Of a stretch of 18,450 nucleotides of DNA, positions 5,403-11,706 are shown piece by piece; the first letter of the stretch is position 1, and the number at the start of each line of letters is the position of its first letter. This DNA comes from Synergistaceae bacterium. Lineage in GTDB: Bacteria; Synergistota; Synergistia; Synergistales; Synergistaceae. The position numbers and the translations under genes are program-made. The DNA lies in assembly GCA_030531285.1 (NCBI GenBank), contig JAUNNW010000007.1, positions 1 through 18,450 of the forward strand, written 5' to 3'. The notes under the pieces were generated by a model, which searched no databases, was not told the DNA's origin, and was given only the letters and a program-made list of their open reading frames with translations.

Positions 5403-6791
5403 TCATTTCACCATGTCAGAATATTTTATCAGGCTGACACAGCCGAGTTCTTTTGCTGATTTTACGCAGCCGGAGGTAAATCCGCTTTTTGAGAAAAGAT
5501 AATAGTGCTTTTGTTTATGAGCAAACAACTGACTTCTTTTAACAAGCGTCTGCAAAATATCAGCTCCCGTTATTTCATTCTCCCACTTGCATTCGCAGAA
5601 TATTGCGTTGTCTCTGTTTTCTTCGCCCATAATGTCTATTTCAGTTTGCCCGTGTCTGACTGGGTCGTTGCCCCACCAGCGTCCAAGCGAGTTAAACACA
5701 ATAGGCGTTTCACCCGCAAGCAGCTTGCGCCACAGATACTGTCTGCATATTTCTTCAAACACCTGTCCCATATACGATGAAAGCTGCGGGGCTATGCGCG
5801 AATAGGCAAGTTCCGCACCTCCGCGCAAAATCACTGAGCTGTTGTCCGGTATAAATCTGTACCAGAAGCGGAACATATTGTCCGCCAGCCTGTATATCGC
5901 CTTCCTTGATATTTTTTCGCCGTACGGTATTTCCTTTTGTATGATGCCCAGATCAACAAGATTTTTCAGGTAGACCGCGCAAACATTGCTTTGCTCAGCT
6001 ACCCTCGTTGATATTTCAGACATTTTAGATGCTCCGGAGGCAACAGCCGATATAACCGCGTTATAGACGGCAGGCTCGCGAACCTCCTGTTTCAGAAGAT
6101 TTTGCGGCTCTTCAAAAATAAATGACGACGGGTTCAAAAAAATATTTTTGATATTTTCTTCTACAGACAGGTTCGTATCCGTCTGCAAGAGGTATTGCGG
6201 TGTTCCTCCAAGCATACCGTAAAGCAGAGCCTGTTCTTCTGTCGTTTTCCCGTTCAGCATAAGTCTCGCGCTGAAAAAATCAAACGGCAGAATTTTCATC
6301 TGCGCAGTACGTCTGCCGTATAGCGGAGCTTTGTAGGACAACACTTCTTTTTCCATATAGGACATGGAAGAGCCGCACAAAATCAACATAAGTTTTGATT
6401 TTTCACGGTATTTGTCAATAAGAAGCTGTAACGTTGAAGCAAGACTTTTCGAACTGGCGGCTGCGTACGGGTATTCATCAATTGCAAGTATGAGGCGTTT
6501 GTTTTCCGACATTTTAAAGACATGTTCAAGCGCCTCCTGAAACGATGAAAACGTCAGATCGGCTGCGTCAAACGAGGCGTACTCGAGAATAGTGCGGCTG
6601 AAATTTTCCAAATTCTGCTTCTCGCTGCTTTCAACACCTGTAAAATATACCGCGGGTCTGCTTTCAATAAATTTGTTTATTAACGCTGTTTTTCCGATAC
6701 GCCTGCGTCCGTACATGACAACAAACTCAAACCGTTTCGAATTAAACAGTTTATTGAGCGTCTCAAGTTCGCGTTCTCTTCCTACAAACAT
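5403..6791 (-). CDS. ATPase_2 / DUF234 family AAA+ ATPase with nuclease-like C-terminus
   Basis: A 462-residue protein. It opens FVGRERELETLNKLF, the usual start of the archaeal-type ATPase_2 family. Walker A GRRRIGKT is at about 28-35, Walker B LILAIDEYPY at about 100-109, and a sensor-like LILCGSSMSYM follows. A winged-helix region (MSEISTRVAE, VYLKNLVDLGII) leads into a DUF234-like end with TEIDIMG and IFCECKWEN (about 383-404), an EID...ECK pattern of the PD-(D/E)XK fold. The ATG at 6791 was chosen because GGAGG lies 8 nt upstream; a TTG five codons earlier overlaps that site. Members are common in gut bacteria and archaea, often as scattered paralogues, and their function is unknown; a mobile or defence role is often suspected. 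It is preceded by a 49-bp palindrome and 23-bp repeats. Confidence 0.9.
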   Translation of the reverse strand: MFVGRERELETLNKLFNSKRFEFVVMYGRRRIGKTALINKFIESRPAVYFTGVESSEKQNLENFSRTILEYASFDAADLTFSSFQEALEHVFKMSENKRLILAIDEYPYAAASSKSLASTLQLLIDKYREKSKLMLILCGSSMSYMEKEVLSYKAPLYGRRTAQMKILPFDFFSARLMLNGKTTEEQALLYGMLGGTPQYLLQTDTNLSVEENIKNIFLNPSSFIFEEPQNLLKQEVREPAVYNAVISAVASGASKMSEISTRVAEQSNVCAVYLKNLVDLGIIQKEIPYGEKISRKAIYRLADNMFRFWYRFIPDNSSVILRGGAELAYSRIAPQLSSYMGQVFEEICRQYLWRKLLAGETPIVFNSLGRWWGNDPVRHGQTEIDIMGEENRDNAIFCECKWENEITGADILQTLVKRSQLFAHKQKHYYLFSKSGFTSGCVKSAKELGCVSLIKYSDMVK

Positions 6792-6831
6792 ACAGCCCGC
6801 CTCCAATCAAATTAACCGGCTACTATAATAT

Positions 6832-6860
6832 TTTATAGCACCTTATAAAAATTTAGTCAA
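6832..6860 (-). promoter_or_regulatory. Probable promoter of the ATPase_2 gene
   Basis: On the minus strand TTGACT, exactly 17 nt, then TATAAA. The -35 hexamer lies inside the promoter-proximal arm of the 49-bp palindrome, so anything binding or extruding that palindrome would affect initiation. The leader would be about 35 nt. Confidence 0.6.
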
Positions 6861-6895
6861 GTACGATTTGCCAAATCGTACTTGACTAAATTTTT
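6847..6895. repeat. Perfect 49-bp palindrome
   Basis: Two 24-nt arms (6847-6870 and 6872-6895) are perfect reverse complements around one base. The arms run from AAAAATTTAGTCAAG to TACGATTTG. The element is flanked on one side by the ATPase_2 promoter and on the other by the 23-bp repeats, and lies about 90 nt beyond the stop of the barrel protein gene. It could be a bidirectional terminator, an operator or a mobile-element remnant. As a terminator its one-base loop and AT-rich stem are atypical. Confidence 0.95.
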
Positions 6896-6897
6896 AA

Positions 6898-6933
6898 CCA
6901 ATCCAAAGTCTTTACTATTGCCAGTCTAAAGTC
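6898..6933. repeat. 23-bp-period repeats, two units
   Basis: CCAATCCAAAGTC (6898-6910) and CCAGTCTAAAGTC (6921-6933) are separated by 10 nt. The same unit, period and orientation occur in three units at 9346-9404. Both arrays lie upstream of a minus-strand AAA+ ATPase gene. Confidence 0.85.
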
Positions 6934-6987
6934 TGCGCGGATTATTCAGTTGCAAACGGCGTTTGCGCAAACAAAACTCAAACCGCG

Positions 6988-8052
6988 CTAAAATTCGCGC
7001 ACTGCCGTAAGCGTCGCGGATATACTGTTTTGGCTTCCGGCGAAGCCTTGCAGTCCTAAATCAAGCCGCCACGGGCTGTTTTGTTTTTTGTAAGTCACAC
7101 CAAGTTCCGCCATTCCGCTGCCGCCGGAAATATCCGGCACACGAAAATCTTCGGTATCCGCCCACACTTCCGAACTTAGTATTATTCCTTTGTTGCTGTT
7201 AAAGCAATATTCGTAGGCAAGCCCGAAATATCCGTTCAATGCATTCTTTTTCTTTGTGCTGTAACGAAAACCGGCGCGCAGTCTTGTTAAATCCTGCCCC
7301 GCAACGTGAAGGTCGTAATCATTAACGACAAACGCCGCGCTGACTCCCAGTTCTTCCATAAATTTGAAATACGTGTTCAGTTCGCCGTTTTTGACAGGCG
7401 AAATTTTGCCTATTGTTAGGTTGATAAGCCCGTAGCCGCCCTTGTCATAATCGTAAGCGTAATTTGTGCCGGATATGGTAATCATGTCATCGCTTGCAAA
7501 ATCGCCCCACACTTTTCCGGCTGCGGCGGCAAACTGCGTGTACCAACGTTTCGGGGAATCGTAGCGCAGGAAAAGACCTCCGCCCATATAGGCTGTGTCG
7601 CCCTGTGAGGTTATGCTGCAACTGCCTGTGGGCAGTGAATAAGTATCCGTGCTTTTGTAACGACCTCTGCCTGCCTGAAAGAGAATACCGTACAAAAATC
7701 TGTCTGACGTGCGTTTCGCAAGTCCTGCGACAAAGTTGCTGCTGTCAATATTAACGTCGCCCATGGGGCTCATTTCGCTGTGTGTCCAGTTTGCGGCGAA
7801 GAACGGATTAAACTTTCCCTTTGACTCGCTGGCTGCGAACATCGCGTTTTCCATTCCTGCGCCGCCGAGAAGGTTGTTGGCGTCGGATATTAAATCCACC
7901 GTTGAAAATTTTGACTGCGCTATCGCAGAAGATTCTGCAATTATCGCAGACACCACCGCATCATCGCAGTAAGCAGCCGAACAAAACACGGTCAGGTATG
8001 CAAAAACAACCGGCACAACAATTTTCGTCAGTTTTTGAAATATTTTCTTCAT
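6988..8052 (-). CDS. Autotransporter-type outer-membrane beta-barrel protein
   Basis: A 354-residue protein with a Sec signal peptide (MKKIFQKLTK, then IVVPVVFAYLTVFCSAAYC, cleavage near 29). The mature part from about 80 is a series of amphipathic strands with aromatic girdles (FNPFFAANWTHSEM, NFVAGLAKRTSDRFLYGILF, GLFLRYDSPKRWYTQF, GLAYEYCFNSNKG) and ends in Phe (LTAVREF), the terminal residue recognised by the BAM machinery. The length of about 270 residues fits an autotransporter barrel domain. The passenger is at most about 50 residues, much shorter than in classical autotransporters, so the protein may be a stand-alone barrel or a relic of a longer one. GGGGGG precedes the ATG by about 7 nt. 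It confirms a diderm envelope. Confidence 0.85.
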   Translation of the reverse strand: MKKIFQKLTKIVVPVVFAYLTVFCSAAYCDDAVVSAIIAESSAIAQSKFSTVDLISDANNLLGGAGMENAMFAASESKGKFNPFFAANWTHSEMSPMGDVNIDSSNFVAGLAKRTSDRFLYGILFQAGRGRYKSTDTYSLPTGSCSITSQGDTAYMGGGLFLRYDSPKRWYTQFAAAAGKVWGDFASDDMITISGTNYAYDYDKGGYGLINLTIGKISPVKNGELNTYFKFMEELGVSAAFVVNDYDLHVAGQDLTRLRAGFRYSTKKKNALNGYFGLAYEYCFNSNKGIILSSEVWADTEDFRVPDISGGSGMAELGVTYKKQNSPWRLDLGLQGFAGSQNSISATLTAVREF

Positions 8053-8078
8053 TAAAATTCCCCCCGTATATACTGGTT

Positions 8079-8115
8079 AAATTCAGCGTTTGGTCAGGTA
8101 TGCCCCGCTGAATTT
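8079..8115. repeat. Inverted repeat upstream of the barrel gene
   Basis: AAATTCAGCG (8079-8088) and CGCTGAATTT (8106-8115) are perfect 10-bp arms with a 17-nt loop. It lies 27-63 nt upstream of the barrel gene's ATG and 30 nt after the DUF4143 ATPase stop. It may be an ATPase terminator (weak, only TTT follows) or an operator or leader structure of the barrel gene. Confidence 0.6.
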
Positions 8116-8144
8116 GTATTTGACTGAAAACAGCCTAACAAACG

Positions 8145-9326
8145 TTACGACATATCAGCCAGGTCAAAATCGCCCCAGTTTTTCCACGAAACATAGCGGG
8201 CGCCGTTGATTTGACACGAAATTTCGCCGGTATAGAACACCGTTGGTTCAACCTTGTCCGAGCTTCTTAACTCGGCGTATTTTCTTGCGCCGGCAGACAT
8301 TTTTTTCTCTGTTCTACTGTCGCTTTTAATTTCTATCGCATAGGGACGTTCCCATTCGGCAACGGCATCAACTTCCAATCCGCCTCTGTCGCGGTAATAC
8401 GCCAAATTCGGTCTTTTCGCGGCGTTCAAACGCGATTTCAAAAGTTCCGCAACCGCAAAATTTTCAACTATCGCACCCTTGTGCCTGCTTAAAAGCAGTT
8501 TTTCCTTTGAGTTAATCCCCAGCAACGAACAGAGAAGACCTGTGTCAGCAAAGTAGAGTTTGGGCGATTTAATCAGCGCTTTTCCGAGGTTGGCTGCAAC
8601 TGCGTCAAGAAAATATATAACTGATGACGCTTCCAAAATCGACAGCCAGTTTTTAACCGTTGGAGCGGATATGCCAAGATCGCGCGCGATACTGTCTTTG
8701 GAAAGTATCTGTCCGCTGTACACGGCGCAGAGCTGAATAAATTTTCTGAAAGAAGATACGTTGGACGGGTTTATCATATCTTTCACGTCAAGGTCAAGAT
8801 ACCCGTTTATGTAACTTTCATACCAGTCCATGCGGTCAAAATTTTTCCGCAAGTCATATAACGGCGGATACTGCCCATAAAATATCAGGTCATAGACATC
8901 TTTGGGCAGCAAATTCTCTGCTTTCAGTTCGCTGATTGAAAAGGGCAGCAATCTCAAAAATGCGGCTCTGCCGGCAAGGCTCTCCGCCATATTTTCTTTC
9001 AGCCTAAACTGGCTGGAGCCTGTGAGAATAAACTTGCCCGGCGTAAAATCACAATTATCGGCAAAATATTTTACCGCGTCAAAAATATCCGGCACCTTCT
9101 GCGCCTCATCAATAATCAGCCCGTCGGGAAAAGCCCGCAGAAAATCTATGGGATTTGCGCCTGCGAGTTCCCTGAAACTTTTGTCATCAAAGGAAATATA
9201 TCGCTTTTCGGGAAACACAAGTTTTGCAAGCGTAGTTTTTCCACTCTGACGCGGGCCTGTAATTCCAACTACCGGAAACTGCGAAGCCAAACGTTTCAGA
9301 GCTTTTTCCGCCGCCCTTTTAATCAT
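8145..9326 (-). CDS. AAA_14 / DUF4143 family AAA+ ATPase
   Basis: A 393-residue protein. Walker A is GPRQSGKTT (24-32), Walker B is DGLIIDEAQK (68-77) and a sensor-like ILTGSSQF is at 100-107. These are hallmarks of the AAA_14 ATPases. A helix-turn-helix-like segment (SIARDLGISAPTVKNWLSIL, 212-231) leads into DUF4143: VIYFLDAV, PKLYFADTGLLCSLLG (255-270), GAIVENFAVAELL, and a nuclease-like end YYRDRGGLEVDAV (310-322) with AIEIKSDS (330-337), a D-x(n)-ExK pattern. GGAGG lies 6 nt before the ATG. Its function is unknown; the family is abundant and patchily distributed in gut and anaerobic bacteria. It is a different ATPase family from 5403-6791, yet both share the 23-bp repeat upstream. Confidence 0.93.
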   Translation of the reverse strand: MIKRAAEKALKRLASQFPVVGITGPRQSGKTTLAKLVFPEKRYISFDDKSFRELAGANPIDFLRAFPDGLIIDEAQKVPDIFDAVKYFADNCDFTPGKFILTGSSQFRLKENMAESLAGRAAFLRLLPFSISELKAENLLPKDVYDLIFYGQYPPLYDLRKNFDRMDWYESYINGYLDLDVKDMINPSNVSSFRKFIQLCAVYSGQILSKDSIARDLGISAPTVKNWLSILEASSVIYFLDAVAANLGKALIKSPKLYFADTGLLCSLLGINSKEKLLLSRHKGAIVENFAVAELLKSRLNAAKRPNLAYYRDRGGLEVDAVAEWERPYAIEIKSDSRTEKKMSAGARKYAELRSSDKVEPTVFYTGEISCQINGARYVSWKNWGDFDLADMS

Positions 9327-9345
9327 TTCGCACCTCCGTACTGCA

Positions 9346-9404
9346 CCAATCTAAAGTCTTTGCTGCCGCCAATCTAAAGTCTACACTATCTCCAATCCAA
9401 AGTC
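9346..9404. repeat. 23-bp-period repeats, three units
   Basis: CCAATCTAAAGTC at 9346-9358 and 9369-9381, and CCAATCCAAAGTC at 9392-9404, each start 23 bp after the previous one. The 10-nt spacers (TTTGCTGCCG, TACACTATCT) also resemble that of the other array (TTTACTATTG). The array begins 20 bp upstream of the ATPase start codon. Confidence 0.9.
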
Positions 9405-9406
9405 AA
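9378..9406 (-). promoter_or_regulatory. Possible promoter within the repeat array
   Basis: On the minus strand TTGACT, 17 nt, then TAGACT. The 23-bp period equals one hexamer plus a 17-bp spacer, so successive repeat units place a -35-like and a -10-like hexamer at promoter spacing. Initiation would give a leader of about 45 nt. Confidence 0.4.
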
Positions 9407-9453
9407 GAGCAAAATATTCAGCGCAGGACAGCGTTCGCGCCGTTTCGTTTTAC

Positions 9454-9483
9454 AAAGTTACGTACGCTGTTTTTCGTAACTTT
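9454..9483 (-). terminator. Hairpin at the end of the acetyltransferase gene
   Basis: A 9-bp inverted repeat AAAGTTACG/CGTAACTTT (9454-9462 with 9475-9483, 12-nt loop) spans the stop codon at 9458-9460. Only TTTG follows on the minus strand, so it is a weak terminator candidate for the lrgA-to-acetyltransferase operon. Confidence 0.35.
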
Positions 9484-9943
9484 CCGGTTCTTTTTCGCCA
9501 AGTCTCCACGTCGTCCATTCGCTCATCGGTTTTGCGCCGTGAGCGCGGTAAAATTCTATGCTCGGCGTGTTCCAGTCAAGGCAGCACCATTCAAACCGTT
9601 TGCAGCCGCGTTCTTTTGCGAGATTCGCAAGATAGTTAAACAAAGCATTGCCGCAGCCTTTGCCGCGATATTCCGGCAGAACGTACAAATCTTCAAGCCA
9701 AATGCCCGCCCTGCCGACAAAGGTTGAAAAATTTTGAAAAAACACGGCAAAGCCAACGTCTTCACCGTCAAGCGACACAAAAAGGACTTCCGCTTCGCGG
9801 CGTTTGAAAATTGACTGACGCAGCGTTTCGGCTGTTGCCTCAACCTGCTCTTCCATGTGCTCGTATTCGGCAATCTTTTTGATGAAATACAATATTTTTT
9901 CTGTTTCGCTTTCCTCTGCGAAACGAATTTCAATTTTGCTCAT
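9458..9943 (-). CDS. GNAT-family N-acetyltransferase (SSAT-like)
   Basis: A 161-residue single-domain acetyltransferase. The acetyl-CoA binding motif A is LEDLYVLPEYRGKGCGNAL (83-101, with the RGKGCG pyrophosphate loop), followed by KRFEWCCLDWNTPSIEFYRAHGA. Tyr132 sits where GNAT enzymes carry the general acid. The layout, with IWLEDLYV and EWCCLDWN, is closest to the spermidine/spermine and thialysine acetyltransferases, so a small amine is a likely substrate; the exact one cannot be read from sequence. The ATG overlaps the pyrR stop (ATGA), with GGAGG inside the end of pyrR, so translation is probably coupled. It is the last gene of the lrgA-lrgB-pyrR operon. Confidence 0.9.
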   Translation of the reverse strand: MSKIEIRFAEESETEKILYFIKKIAEYEHMEEQVEATAETLRQSIFKRREAEVLFVSLDGEDVGFAVFFQNFSTFVGRAGIWLEDLYVLPEYRGKGCGNALFNYLANLAKERGCKRFEWCCLDWNTPSIEFYRAHGAKPMSEWTTWRLGEKEPESYEKQRT

Positions 9944-10482
9944 TTTATTCCTCCGTAAAGTTCAACTTCGTTTTTATCGTCTATCGGCGTAATGCTGACA
10001 TGCACGCGTTCCTCGTGCGACGTCGGCACGTTTTTACCGACAAAATCAGGGCGTATCGGCAGTTCTCTGTGACCGCGGTCAACAAGCACCGCAAGGCGTA
10101 TAACTGACGGCCGCCCGAAATCAAGCAGCGCGTCCATAGCCGCCCTGGCTGTTCTGCCCGTGTACAGGACGTCGTCGACAAGTACAACTGTTTTTCCTTT
10201 CAGTTCGCACGGAATACTGCTGTCCACCGTTTCAGGTTTGCTCGGCAGCTCGTTAAGGTCATCTCTGTGAAGCGTAACGTCAATCTCTCCGACAGGAATT
10301 TCAACGCCGGTAAAATTTCTGATGTTTTCCGCAAGCAGTCCGGCTATAGGAATTCCGCGCCGCTTAATGCCCACAAGGCAGATATTCTCCGCCCCGTTTG
10401 TTTTCTCTATTATCTCATGTGCCATTCTGGCAAGCGAACGCATAATCTGCGCTTCATCCATAAGTTTTGCTTTAAGCTCCAT
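9940..10482 (-). CDS. pyrR: PyrR: pyrimidine operon regulator / uracil phosphoribosyltransferase
   Basis: A 180-residue phosphoribosyltransferase. MELKAKLMDEAQIMRSLARM is the typical PyrR start. The PRPP-binding loop is VVLVDDVLYTGRTARAAMD (99-117), and GIKRRGIPIA, VGEIDVTLHRDDL and RLAVLVDRGHRELPIRPDFVGK are PyrR signatures. In Gram-positive bacteria PyrR binds pyr mRNA leaders and also makes UMP from uracil and PRPP. Here no pyr biosynthesis genes or PyrR-type leader are visible, so the salvage activity or a distant target is more likely. The ATG at 10482 matches the family's length (about 180); an in-frame GTG at 10491 is the alternative. It lies 40 nt after lrgB and overlaps the acetyltransferase gene by 4 nt. 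Confidence 0.95.
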   Translation of the reverse strand: MELKAKLMDEAQIMRSLARMAHEIIEKTNGAENICLVGIKRRGIPIAGLLAENIRNFTGVEIPVGEIDVTLHRDDLNELPSKPETVDSSIPCELKGKTVVLVDDVLYTGRTARAAMDALLDFGRPSVIRLAVLVDRGHRELPIRPDFVGKNVPTSHEERVHVSITPIDDKNEVELYGGIK

Positions 10483-10522
10483 ATCGCACACCGCCCTGTC
10501 GTTATAACTCCGCAGCCGCAGA

Positions 10523-11209
10523 CTACACTAATTTCGCAAACAAATTTATTGCCCCAACGGAAATTATTCCGGTCACTATCAGCGACAGACTGCTGAACGC
10601 GCCTTCAACTTCTCCCATTTCCATAGCCTTGCTGGTGCCGATAACGTGAGAAGCCGTTCCCATAGCGACACCCTTTGCAATCGGATTGTTGATTCCGCAA
10701 AGCTTGCAGAATTCTTTGCCGAACATATTACCGGTTATGCCTGTCACACAGATGCCCGCAACAGTGAGGGGAACGCAGGCGGACAGCTGGCTGCTGAGGG
10801 CTATGCCTATGGGCGTCGTGATGGACTTCGGAAGCAGGCTAACGTAATCGTAACGCCCGAGTTTGAAAAGCAAAGCAGCGCAAAAGATAAAAATCCCATT
10901 CGCAAGCACGCCGGAAATTATTGCCGCAAGGACAGGCAGCCAATTCTTCTTCAGCAGTTCAAACTGTTCGTAAAGCGGCAAGGCAAGGCAAACCGTCGCC
11001 GGCGTCAGCAGAAAAGAAACCGCCGTCGTGTCTTTCGCGTATTCGGCGTAATCAATTTTGAGGAAAGATATTGCTCCGATTGAAATAAAAATAGCGAAAA
11101 TCATCGGGTTAAGCAGCGGCGATTTGAAACGGCGCTGAACAGCGCAACCGAACAGAAAAGCAAAAATCGTTACTGCCGACGAAAAAAATATCGAATTAAA
11201 GCCGCTCAT
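10523..11209 (-). CDS. lrgB: LrgB/CidB/YohK-family membrane protein
   Basis: A 228-residue polytopic membrane protein with about seven hydrophobic segments. It shows the family features FKSPLLNPMIFAIFISIG near the start, PLYEQFELLKKNWLPVLAAI in the middle, LPKSITTPIGIALSSQL (the conserved KSxTTPIA region) and GVAMGTASHVIGTSKAMEMG near the end (GxxSHAxGTxxA). LrgB pairs with LrgA in systems described as antiholin-like in staphylococci and, in plants and other bacteria, as glycolate, lactate or pyruvate transporters. The ATG at 11209 has GGAGG 8 nt upstream and overlaps lrgA by 14 bp, so translation is coupled. Confidence 0.93.
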   Translation of the reverse strand: MSGFNSIFFSSAVTIFAFLFGCAVQRRFKSPLLNPMIFAIFISIGAISFLKIDYAEYAKDTTAVSFLLTPATVCLALPLYEQFELLKKNWLPVLAAIISGVLANGIFIFCAALLFKLGRYDYVSLLPKSITTPIGIALSSQLSACVPLTVAGICVTGITGNMFGKEFCKLCGINNPIAKGVAMGTASHVIGTSKAMEMGEVEGAFSSLSLIVTGIISVGAINLFAKLV

Positions 11210-11567
11210 TGTCTTTGCCTCCGTCTGCTTTGTCAGCAAGATACTGAGCGGTTCTGCCTGATATAAACATTACGAAGAAAGTGGACAGAAATGCCGCGGC
11301 AAAATACAGATGCCACTTCGCCTCAAGAGTGCCCCATACCTCAATAAGTCCGACCGCAGGCGGAATAAACAGCACGGGCATAATTTCTATGAGAAATTTT
11401 GCTGTTTCCTTTATTGCAGAGACTTTGACAACTTTAAATTCAAGACAGAGGAACAAAATCCCCACACCGTAAATTCCGGCAGGAACCGGCAGAGGAAGCA
11501 GCTCATGCAAAAACTCTCCCGCAAAACAGACGGCAAGTATTAAAGCAAACTGTTTCAAGAACTTCAT
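11196..11567 (-). CDS. lrgA: LrgA/CidA/YohJ-family membrane protein
   Basis: A 123-residue protein with four hydrophobic segments and the CidA/LrgA pattern: FAGEFLHELLPLPVPAGIYG, GILFLCLEFKVVKV (usually LLLxxxxVK), FLIEIMPVLFIPPAVGL (the conserved LFxPxxVG) and a last helix FFVMFISGRTAQYL. It is the small partner of LrgB, which follows with a 14-bp overlap. The ATG at 11567 was chosen because GGGGTG lies 8 nt upstream and the hydrophobic start MKFLKQFALI is typical. As first gene of the operon it has a TATAAT box about 21 nt upstream. Confidence 0.92.
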   Translation of the reverse strand: MKFLKQFALILAVCFAGEFLHELLPLPVPAGIYGVGILFLCLEFKVVKVSAIKETAKFLIEIMPVLFIPPAVGLIEVWGTLEAKWHLYFAAAFLSTFFVMFISGRTAQYLADKADGGKDNERL

Positions 11568-11587
11568 ACGGCAATCACCCCGCACAG

Positions 11588-11614
11588 ATTATAACGCAAA
11601 AAGAATACACTCAA
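11588..11614 (-). promoter_or_regulatory. Probable promoter of lrgA-lrgB-pyrR-acetyltransferase
   Basis: On the minus strand TTGAGT, 15 nt, then a consensus TATAAT (11593-11588). The spacing is short, which suggests a need for an activator. Seven nt upstream of the -35 lies a perfect 10-bp palindrome, TTCGTACGAA (11621-11630), a candidate activator site. CidR/LytR-type control is known for the family but no such gene is visible here. Confidence 0.5.
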
Positions 11615-11652
11615 CATTTTTTCGTACGAACTTTTGTAAAACATTGCGGAAC

Positions 11653-11682
11653 AAAAAAACAAAACCGCAAACGGCGGTTTTG
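11653..11682 (-). terminator. Terminator of the carboxylesterase-like gene
   Basis: On the minus strand a 9-bp perfect stem CAAAACCGC/GCGGTTTTG (11682-11674 with 11668-11660) with a 5-nt loop is followed by seven T. It lies about 25 nt after the stop codon at 11707. Confidence 0.9.
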
Positions 11683-11706
11683 AAAAAAGACGGAATAGCG
11701 CCCGTA

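Noticed and set aside
6847..6895. Insertion-sequence terminal repeat or MITE
   Set aside because: The arms meet with one base between them, no target-site duplication is evident and there is no transposase in the window. A mobile origin is not excluded but is unsupported.
9346..9404. Regularly spaced repeats resembling a mini-CRISPR array
   Set aside because: Spacers are only 10 nt and similar to one another, repeats are 13 nt and there are no cas genes. The spacing suits a protein-binding or promoter-like array.
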